Positions 26,999 through 32,324 of a stretch of 32,324 nucleotides of DNA are shown here, one piece after another. Numbering within the stretch: position 1 is the stretch's first letter; each line of letters opens with the position of its first letter. The DNA comes from an uncultured Mesorhizobium sp. (GTDB lineage: Bacteria > Pseudomonadota > Alphaproteobacteria > Rhizobiales > Rhizobiaceae), in NCBI GenBank assembly GCA_937958475.1, contig CALFXR010000159.1, forward strand, positions 1-32,324. The letters run 5' to 3'. The position numbers and the translations under genes were made by a program. The notes under the pieces were generated by a model. The model saw nothing but the letters and a program-made list of their open reading frames with translations, ran no database searches and was not told where the DNA came from.

Positions 26999-27154
26999 AT
27001 GCCGAAACTCAAGGGCCCGAGCAGTCTCGACAAGGAGCGTGCAAAGACCGAGAAGCTCCTGAGGAAGGTGGGATATACGGCCCTGAAAGAGGCCGGCGTC
27101 AAATCGAAGCGACCCAGCCTGCCGAGCCTGAAGATCGAGACGCGGGGGAAGTAG
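26999..27154 (+). CDS. Small basic hypothetical protein, 51 residues
   Basis: A short gene reading MPKLKGPSSLDKERAKTEKL at the start and ending LPSLKIETRGK. Eleven lysines and several arginines give a strongly basic, probably helical protein. GGAGG sits four bases before the ATG, a good ribosome binding site for this genome. I do not recognise the family. It precedes rsgA in the same direction by 132 bases, with a small hairpin (27255-27260 with 27265-27270) between them. Codon choice looks like neighbouring genes. A nucleic-acid- or ribosome-binding role is possible from the charge alone. Confidence 0.62.
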   Translation: MPKLKGPSSLDKERAKTEKLLRKVGYTALKEAGVKSKRPSLPSLKIETRGK

Positions 27155-27286
27155 ACCCTCACGCGCAGCGTTGCCGCGGGCCACGGCACTCCGGTCGCAA
27201 GCACGACCCGTTGCGCGGTGCCGGAGAGCGCATTGAACGTCGGTGGAGTCTCGTCATGCCATCCGGCATGGCGGCCGCCGACTTGG

Positions 27287-28291
27287 ATGAGGAAAACGAT
27301 ATTGATTGAACCGACGCGCGAGGCGGCACTTGTCGCTTTGGGCTGGTCTTCCTTCTTCGGCGACCAGATCAGCGCGGAAGAGGCCGGACTCGTGCCCGTT
27401 CGCATCGCCAATATTCACCGCACGCGAATGAGCGGGTACTCCGCCGATGGTCTGGTCGATCTCGTCCTGCCAGCCAACGGCACCAGTGGCGACCATGCGG
27501 TCGGCGACTTCGTTCTTGCAGAACCGGGCGATTTCCTCGTGCGGCGGCGCCTCGCGCGCACCTCGCTCCTGGCCCGGCGCATGAGTGACCGCAGCACTCA
27601 GCTTTCCGGCGCCAACATCGACGCGCTGTTTGTCGTCACCTCCTGCAATGACGATTTCAACGTTCCGCGGCTCGAGCGCTACCTGGCGATGGCAGCACAG
27701 TGCGAGATCGCTCCGGTTCTGGTTCTCACCAAGGCCGATACGAAGGAGGATGTGGGTTTCCTCGTCGCACAGGCCGTCGCGCTGGCGCGGGACCTGCCGG
27801 TGGTTGTGGTCGATCCGCGCCGGCCCGACGCGCTGACAAAGCTGCGGCCCTGGTTCGGCTGGGGCAAGACCGTGGCGCTCACCGGTTCCTCGGGGGTGGG
27901 GAAATCGACTCTCGTCAACACGCTGGCGGCCGCCGGCGCGGGCACCGCCCAGCTCACCGGCGCCATTCGCGCCCATGATTCCACGGGTCGGCATACGACG
28001 ACCGCGCGCTCCCTGCATCCGGTCGCAGGCGGCGGCTGGGTGCTGGATTCTCCCGGGATACGCTCATTGCATCTTGGCGAGATGGCCGGCAGTCTCGATG
28101 TGGTGTTCGCCGAGATCGCCGAACTGGAGAGCCAGTGCAAATTCAGCAATTGCACGCACACCCACGAACCGTCCTGCGCCGTGCTCACCGCTGTCGCAGA
28201 CGGGCGGATCGATCCCGAACGCTTCTCGCGCTGGCGTAAGCTGCACGACGAGAACACAGCTCTGGGCACGCCCAGGCCACGCCGCCGCTGA
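27287..28291 (+). CDS. rsgA: Small ribosomal subunit biogenesis GTPase RsgA
   Basis: RsgA (YjeQ) is a circularly permuted GTPase that checks late 30S assembly and releases RbfA. The 334-residue protein has an N-terminal OB-like part, then the permuted G motifs in the order G4 (LVLTKADT), G1 (ALTGSSGVGKSTLVN), G2/G3 (GRHTTTARSLHP, LDSPGIRSL), and the zinc motif CKFSNCTHTHEPSC. The ATG at 27287 is used; TTG at 27302 has GAGGA at a better distance and may be the true start, making the protein five residues shorter. It is one of the few plus-strand genes, far from the rbfA cluster it serves functionally. Confidence 0.93.
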   Translation: MRKTILIEPTREAALVALGWSSFFGDQISAEEAGLVPVRIANIHRTRMSGYSADGLVDLVLPANGTSGDHAVGDFVLAEPGDFLVRRRLARTSLLARRMSDRSTQLSGANIDALFVVTSCNDDFNVPRLERYLAMAAQCEIAPVLVLTKADTKEDVGFLVAQAVALARDLPVVVVDPRRPDALTKLRPWFGWGKTVALTGSSGVGKSTLVNTLAAAGAGTAQLTGAIRAHDSTGRHTTTARSLHPVAGGGWVLDSPGIRSLHLGEMAGSLDVVFAEIAELESQCKFSNCTHTHEPSCAVLTAVADGRIDPERFSRWRKLHDENTALGTPRPRRR

Positions 28292-28401
28292 AGCTGCCCT
28301 CGGACCACGGACAGGCTTGTTCTGTGGGCGGGAAGTGCGAGCGCTTCCGGTATTTCCGAACCTGAAACCGGACAGTCCGCAATCGGCCCCAGGTCAGCCC
28401 C

Positions 28402-30447
28402 CTACCCCGCCACCCGCGGCCTTCCGCTCGCCGTGGCCACCAGGATCGCCTCGATGAAGGTGCGCTGGCCCTCGACCGTCGCGGCCTTCAGGTCGCGGGC
28501 GATGGAAGCTTCGGCGTCGGCCGCACCCGCTTCCGCGGCGCGGGCGAGCGCCAGGCGGGTGATCTCGGCCTCGGCCGCGGCCAGCGCCGCGCCCTCGTCG
28601 GTAAAGTCGCGCACGAGGTCGCCGGCGGCGATGCGGTAAAGGCCCTCGCGCGGCTGGCTGACGCGTGCCTCGACCGAGACGCGCACCTGGCCGACGACGG
28701 CACCCAGCGCATTGGCGACGTCGGTGTCGGCGGGCACGATGCACTCGTTGCCGACGAGGGCGGCCAGCCCCGCATAGTGCAGCGGCGCCGAGGCGCCGAG
28801 CCCGATGACCGGCCGGTCGAGCGCCACGGTGAGGCGGGCGATGCCGGGCCGCGCATCGACGGCGCGCTGCACCAGTGCATGCGCAACCGTCGCCGCACCG
28901 TCGAGCCCGTCCTCGGCGAACGCCGTCTCCAGGATGACTTCCGCCGACTGGCGGGTGAGCGCCGCCAGCACGCGCTGGCAAAGCGCTTCGGGCGTCGCCG
29001 CGATCGGTTGGCCGCGGCCGTCGCGGCGGCGGGCGAAAAGCTCCGCGCCGAGCCGGGCAGCCTCTGCGTTCCAGTTGGACTGGCGGGCGAGCACGTGGGC
29101 GGCGTCGGACGGGGTGAAGCCGGCGACATGGACCAGGCCGCGCGCCACCAGCCGGTTCAGCGTCGCCATCTGCGCGGTCGAGGTCAGCAGCCGGTCGAGC
29201 GGCTGCGGCACGGCGCTCACCTCGGCATAGAGCTTCGCCTCCGGCCCGGTCAGGCCGGCGGCCAGCCGCTCGGGCACGCCGGTGCGCAGCGCGAAGCGGC
29301 CGTCCATGCGGCCGGGATTGGGCGCGCGCAGCTGGCGTTCCAGCTCGGGGATCACCGCGTCTTCATGCTGCATGCCGGCCAGCGCCAGCGGCACCAGGCG
29401 GCGCGGCCCGAGCAGGATCTTCGGTGCCAGGCCGCCCTCCTCCAGCGCCACTTCGGAATCGCCGCCGAGCCCGAAAGTGCGCATGGCCACCGCCTCGACC
29501 ATGGTACGCCAGCCGCCGACCGTGGCGCCCTCCGGGTCGAGCCGCGGGCGGCCGCCGTCGAGCACGGCGACATCGGTCGTGGTGCCGCCGATGTCGGAGA
29601 TGACGGCGTCGTCGAGGCCGGTCATGTGGCGGGCGCCGACCAGGCTGGCGGCGGGGCCCGACAGAATCGTCTCGATCGGCCGGCGGCGGGCGAACGCCGC
29701 CGAGACCAGCGCGCCGTCGCCGCGCACCACCATCAGCGGGGCGGCGATGCCGCGCTTTATCAGGAACCCCTCGGTCGCCGCCACCAGCCGGTCGATCATG
29801 GCGATCAGCCGGGCGTTGAGCAGCGTCGTCAGCGCCCGGCGCGGGCCGCCGAGTTTTGCCGACAGTTCGTGGCTGGCGGTGACGGGAAGGCCGGTCGCCG
29901 CGCGGATCAGGTCGCGCGCGGCGTTCTCGTGGGCCGGGTTGCGCGTGGCGAAATAGGCGCACACCGCGAAGCCCGAGACGGTCTTCGCCAGCTCGGGGAG
30001 AACCGCTTCGAGCGAGGAGAGGGCGAGGGGCTGGGCGTTGCCGTGGACGTCGTGGCCGCCGGGGCAGAAGAGCACGGGATCGGAGCCGAGCGCGGCCTTC
30101 AGGCCGTCGCGGGCGAGGTCTTTCTCGGCGAAGCCGATCATCACCAGCGCGACGCGGCCGCCCTGGCCTTCGACGAGGGCGTTGGTGGCGAGCGTCGTCG
30201 ACATGGAGACGAGCTTGATCGCCGACGGATCGACGGCGGCGTTGGCAAGCACGGCGTCGACCGCGCCGGAGATGCCGACGGCGAGGTCGTGGCGGGTGGT
30301 CAGCGCCTTGGCCTTGGCGAGAACCCTGCCATGGGGGCCGGCGGCCTCGTCCCAGAGCACGGCGTCGGTGTAGGTGCCGCCGGTGTCGATGCCGAGGAAC
30401 AGCGCGGACGCGGCGGGCGGGGTCTGGGACGGGTGCGGCAGGGTCAT
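28402..30447 (-). CDS. Hydantoinase/oxoprolinase family protein, HyuA-like
   Basis: A 681-residue protein of the HyuA/oxoprolinase N-terminal superfamily, whose ATP-dependent members open five-membered rings such as hydantoins or 5-oxoproline. The N-terminal segment LFLGIDTGGTYTDAVLWD and the later AVISDIGGTTTDVAVLDGGR are phosphate-binding motifs of the actin-like fold; STTLATNALVEGQGGRVALV and SGPAASLVGARHMTGLDDA are also typical. Family enzymes usually need a HyuB-type partner encoded next door, but none lies within this window on either side. Substrate is unknown. Its neighbours upstream are small secreted proteins and downstream, convergent, rsgA. Start ATG 30447 fits family length. Confidence 0.88.
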   Translation of the reverse strand: MTLPHPSQTPPAASALFLGIDTGGTYTDAVLWDEAAGPHGRVLAKAKALTTRHDLAVGISGAVDAVLANAAVDPSAIKLVSMSTTLATNALVEGQGGRVALVMIGFAEKDLARDGLKAALGSDPVLFCPGGHDVHGNAQPLALSSLEAVLPELAKTVSGFAVCAYFATRNPAHENAARDLIRAATGLPVTASHELSAKLGGPRRALTTLLNARLIAMIDRLVAATEGFLIKRGIAAPLMVVRGDGALVSAAFARRRPIETILSGPAASLVGARHMTGLDDAVISDIGGTTTDVAVLDGGRPRLDPEGATVGGWRTMVEAVAMRTFGLGGDSEVALEEGGLAPKILLGPRRLVPLALAGMQHEDAVIPELERQLRAPNPGRMDGRFALRTGVPERLAAGLTGPEAKLYAEVSAVPQPLDRLLTSTAQMATLNRLVARGLVHVAGFTPSDAAHVLARQSNWNAEAARLGAELFARRRDGRGQPIAATPEALCQRVLAALTRQSAEVILETAFAEDGLDGAATVAHALVQRAVDARPGIARLTVALDRPVIGLGASAPLHYAGLAALVGNECIVPADTDVANALGAVVGQVRVSVEARVSQPREGLYRIAAGDLVRDFTDEGAALAAAEAEITRLALARAAEAGAADAEASIARDLKAATVEGQRTFIEAILVATASGRPRVAG

Positions 30448-30521
30448 TGCGTGGCGGCGATCCGGGGGGTGGATGTCTGCCGCGCGCTCTAGCGCATCTC
30501 AGCGCCCGGTAAAACCCGCCA

Positions 30522-30557
30522 GCGCCGCCCGCGCGCTGTCACAGCGGCGGGCGGCGC
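30522..30557 (-). terminator. Long stable hairpin after the first six-cysteine gene
   Basis: Eleven perfect pairs (30522-30532 with 30547-30557) continue, after one bulged base, with five more (30534-30538 with 30542-30546). It stands 15 bases past the stop at 30572. On the minus strand a short TTTT follows after seven bases. Probably a terminator that separates this cluster from the hydantoinase gene. Confidence 0.6.
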
Positions 30558-30571
30558 GGCGCGGCAAGCGG

Positions 30572-30952
30572 TCACGGGACGAGCACGATCTCCTCGGTCT
30601 CGCCGCCGGTGCAGACGTAGCAGCAGTTCTCGCAGTCCTGCGTGTTGCCCGGGCCGACGCCCCAGTAGGTGCCCTGGTCGCCGTCGATCCAGGCGCCGTA
30701 GCAGATCGTCTCGCCTTCCTCGCAGGCGAGCGGCATGGTCTTGGTCTCGCCGTCGTCGAGATAATAGTCCTGGCCGCCGCCCGGCCAGACATGCTCGCGA
30801 TCCTGGCTGTAGAGCTCGACGCGCAGCGCGTTGGGATGCTCGTTGCGGATGACGAAGGTGACGTCGGAGGCGGCCGCCGGCGCGGCGAGGCCGGCGACGG
30901 AAAGGACGGCGAAGGCGGCGGCGGCGAGCGCGCGGCCCAAGGTAGCGGTCAT
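30572..30952 (-). CDS. Secreted six-cysteine protein A (unknown family)
   Basis: A 126-residue protein with a clear Sec signal (MTATLGRALAAAAFAVLSVA, cleavage after AAPAAA) and a mature part of about 98 residues. The mature part has early beta-like strands (VTFVIRNEHPNALRVELYSQ), a VWPGGGQ turn, and the conserved block EGETICYGAWIDGDQGTYWG, then VGPGNTQDCENCCYVC. Six cysteines are present and line up one for one with the paralogue at 31298-31669. AGGGG precedes the ATG. I do not know its function; the extracellular location and paired cysteines suggest disulfide bonds or metal binding. It is probably the last gene of a small operon. Confidence 0.82.
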   Translation of the reverse strand: MTATLGRALAAAAFAVLSVAGLAAPAAASDVTFVIRNEHPNALRVELYSQDREHVWPGGGQDYYLDDGETKTMPLACEEGETICYGAWIDGDQGTYWGVGPGNTQDCENCCYVCTGGETEEIVLVP

Positions 30953-31035
30953 GGAGGTCCCCTGAGAGAAGGTGCACGGCCAAGGCGGCCGCGCCGCCAC
31001 CATGCCACGGCCGCGAGACGGAAAAAAGCCGGGCG

Positions 31036-31254
31036 CTACTCGATCTCGCGCTCCTGCTCCAGCGTCAGCGGCACGATGCCGGGCGTCAGCGGCTCGGCGT
31101 CCTCCGGCGGGGGCCCGGCCCGCGCTGCCGGAACGGCGTCGGCGGCAATCCCGCCGCGCCCCGCGCAGCCGGCGAGCGCCAGGCCGGCGGCGAGGCAGGC
31201 GAAGAGCACGGCGGCGCGGGCGAAGGTGTCGCGGATGGTCATGGCCGGCTTCAT
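31036..31254 (-). CDS. Small predicted lipoprotein
   Basis: A 72-residue protein with a basic start, a hydrophobic stretch (AAVLFACLAAGLALAGCAGR) and a lipobox L-A-G-C, so the mature lipid-anchored part is only about 41 residues. That part is rich in Ala and Pro and ends in a charged helix-like LTLEQEREIE. ATG 31254 is used; ATG 31242 (MTIRDTF) is equally possible and also keeps the signal. It lies between the two paralogous six-cysteine genes in the same direction, 43 bases after the second. The ribosome binding site is weak, so existence is likely but not certain. Lnt in this window would finish its acylation. Confidence 0.6.
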   Translation of the reverse strand: MKPAMTIRDTFARAAVLFACLAAGLALAGCAGRGGIAADAVPAARAGPPPEDAEPLTPGIVPLTLEQEREIE

Positions 31255-31297
31255 CGGGCGGCAATCGGGCGGAATGGCGGCATGGCGAGGCCGCGCC

Positions 31298-31669
31298 TCA
31301 CGGCTTCAGCTCGAGCACGTGGATGGTCGAATCGACGCAGGAGAAGCAGCAGTCGGTGCAGTCGCGGTCGTTTTCCGGGCCGACGCCCCAGGAGACGCGG
31401 TCGTCGCCGTAGAGCCAGGCGCCGTAGCAGATCTTCTCGCCCTCGGTGCAGTCGACGGGGAAGTTCTTCCGCTCGCCCTTCTCGAACATGTAGAGCTGGT
31501 CGTCGCCCGGCCACACCTTGGTCTCGCCGTGCAGCTCCACCACGATGGCGCGGCCGATGAGGTTCTTCACCAGCACGTGCATCTCGTCGGCGGCGAGCGC
31601 CGGCGCGGCGGCCCCGGCGAGGACGACGCCGATGAGCGCCGCCAGTGCCCCCTGCCGCGCCCGGCTCAC
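31298..31669 (-). CDS. Secreted six-cysteine protein B (paralogue of A)
   Basis: A 123-residue protein starting with GTG (VSRARQGALAALIGVVLAGA), a Sec signal ending AAPALAA, and a mature domain parallel to protein A: HVLVKNLIGRAIVVELHGET, VWPGDDQLYMFEKGE, EGEKICYGAWLYGDDRVSWG, VGPENDRDCTDCCFSC. All six cysteines, the VWPG turn, the CYGAW and the WGVGP motifs are shared with A. Its GTG overlaps the stop of the SnoaL-like gene by four bases (GTGA), so the two are translationally coupled. Function unknown. I recall similar short proteins in other rhizobia but cannot name a described family. Confidence 0.82.
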   Translation of the reverse strand: MSRARQGALAALIGVVLAGAAAPALAADEMHVLVKNLIGRAIVVELHGETKVWPGDDQLYMFEKGERKNFPVDCTEGEKICYGAWLYGDDRVSWGVGPENDRDCTDCCFSCVDSTIHVLELKP

Positions 31670-32079
31670 GGCTTCGCCGCCTTCAGCGCCGGTGCCGTGT
31701 CGAACACTTCGACCAGCTCGACCGCCTTGCCGCCGCGGAAGCGCCAGAGATTGGCGATGCGGAATTCGGCGACCTTGCCCGTCTTCTTGTTGCGGAAGGC
31801 GGACATGGCGAAGGCGGCGATGCGGTCGCCTTCGCAGACATAGGCGTCGGGCGTGTAGTGCACCATGTCCCACTGGTCGAAAATGCCCCACAGATAGGCG
31901 AGCGCGGCGTCGCGGGCGCCCTTCTCGACGACGAACTCCACCGCCGGCGCGGTCCTGCCGTCGACCGAGGAAATGGAAAAATCGTCGGCGAGCAGCTCGC
32001 GCCACACCGGCAGCGCGTTCGGGCCCTTTTCGCTCCACGCCGCATAGGCGGCCTTCAGCCTGGCGAGGTCTCTCTGCAT
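31666..32079 (-). CDS. SnoaL-like (NTF2-fold) domain protein
   Basis: A 137-residue protein starting MQRDLARLKAAYAAWSEKG, with the pattern of the NTF2-like/SnoaL fold: an N-terminal helix with AYAAW, LADDFSISSVDGR, the strand YTPDAYVCEGDRIAAFAM, and the final EFRIANLWRFRGGKAVELVE. These are typical of small ketosteroid-isomerase-like proteins with a pocket for an unknown ligand. No signal peptide, so it is cytoplasmic. GGAGAA lies seven bases before the ATG. Its stop overlaps the start of secreted protein B, so it is likely the first gene of the four-gene cluster. Function unknown. Confidence 0.85.
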   Translation of the reverse strand: MQRDLARLKAAYAAWSEKGPNALPVWRELLADDFSISSVDGRTAPAVEFVVEKGARDAALAYLWGIFDQWDMVHYTPDAYVCEGDRIAAFAMSAFRNKKTGKVAEFRIANLWRFRGGKAVELVEVFDTAPALKAAKP

Positions 32080-32232
32080 CGCGATTCTCCGCCCCGACAA
32101 CCGATTGTCCATGGTGGCGCAGCCGCCCCCGGGAGGCAAGGGGGGAGGCAGGGCGCGGCGGCGGATCGACCCTCGAGACACGGTCTTTCCCCGCCACGCT
32201 GCCTTTCGGCCCTGGCCATTGAACCTGCGGGA

Positions 32233-32292
32233 GACGGGCGGCCGGCGGGGTCGCTCGATAGAAGATTGTACGCGGCCTCGCGGCCGCCCGTC
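32233..32292. repeat. 12-base perfect inverted repeat at the right edge
   Basis: GACGGGCGGCCG (32233-32244) and its inverse complement (32281-32292) enclose 36 bases with an AT-richer core around TAGAAGATTGTAC. On the minus strand the core contains TACAAT, a good -10, upstream of the SnoaL-like gene, but no -35 was found. It may instead be the terminator of a gene to the right. The rest of 32080-32324 holds no gene I can support. Confidence 0.45.
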
Positions 32293-32324
32293 CGGTGGCT
32301 TGCCCCGGGTGGCCGAGGACGGCG

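Noticed and set aside
24276..27062. 928-codon plus-strand open frame
   Set aside because: Antisense to glcB and through the palindromic repeat and the small lysine-rich gene.
30953..31035. Terminator after the small lipoprotein gene (T6 at 31022-31027 complement)
   Set aside because: The only stem nearby is four pairs and is separated from the T run by five bases, so it is too weak to call.

Overview
The window is high-GC chromosomal DNA from an alphaproteobacterium, most likely a member of the Hyphomicrobiales related to Mesorhizobium, Aminobacter or Aquamicrobium. This rests on gene order (miaB-phoH-ybeY-corC-lnt-XRE regulator-metK-trmB next to rimP-nusA-ylxR-infB-rbfA-truB-rpsO-pnp), on protein style (a XRE regulator with a typical rhizobial N-terminus, a long MetK, a YlxR/L7Ae fusion) and on two intergenic palindromic elements of rhizobial type. 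No mobile element, prophage, CRISPR array, tRNA or rRNA was found.

Layout. The left edge (3-107, plus strand) is the last 34 codons of an EAL-domain protein. From 239 to 13283 the minus strand carries the RNA/translation cluster, transcribed right to left: rimP, nusA, ylxR, infB, a YcxB-like membrane protein, rbfA, truB, corA, rpsO, pnp, then rsmC beyond a clear pnp terminator. This block covers 30S maturation (RimP, RbfA), elongation and termination control (NusA), initiation (IF2), tRNA pseudouridylation (TruB), S15, RNA decay (PNPase) and 16S methylation (RsmC). A 54-codon plus-strand gene lies at 13534-13698.

From 13835 to 24379 a second minus-strand block holds tsaB, rimI, a PlsC-type acyltransferase, miaB, phoH, ybeY, corC, lnt, a XRE-family regulator, metK and trmB. 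It joins tRNA modification (TsaB, MiaB, TrmB), rRNA processing (YbeY, PhoH), envelope lipid and lipoprotein chemistry (acyltransferase, Lnt) and SAM synthesis (MetK), which supplies methyl donor to TrmB and RsmC and radical-SAM cofactor to MiaB. A palindromic repeat (24391-24543) separates it from glcB (malate synthase G).

The right part (26999-32324) is more accessory. It has a 51-residue lysine-rich protein and rsgA on the plus strand, then on the minus strand a solitary HyuA-like hydantoinase/oxoprolinase and a compact group of four genes: a SnoaL-like protein, two paralogous secreted six-cysteine proteins and a small lipoprotein between them. This group is the best candidate for something undescribed.

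Regulatory DNA of most interest: a factor-independent terminator inside the rimP-nusA-infB leader, a terminator-like hairpin immediately before metK, and mutually exclusive hairpins just before pnp. All calls were made by reading the sequence; no database search was possible.
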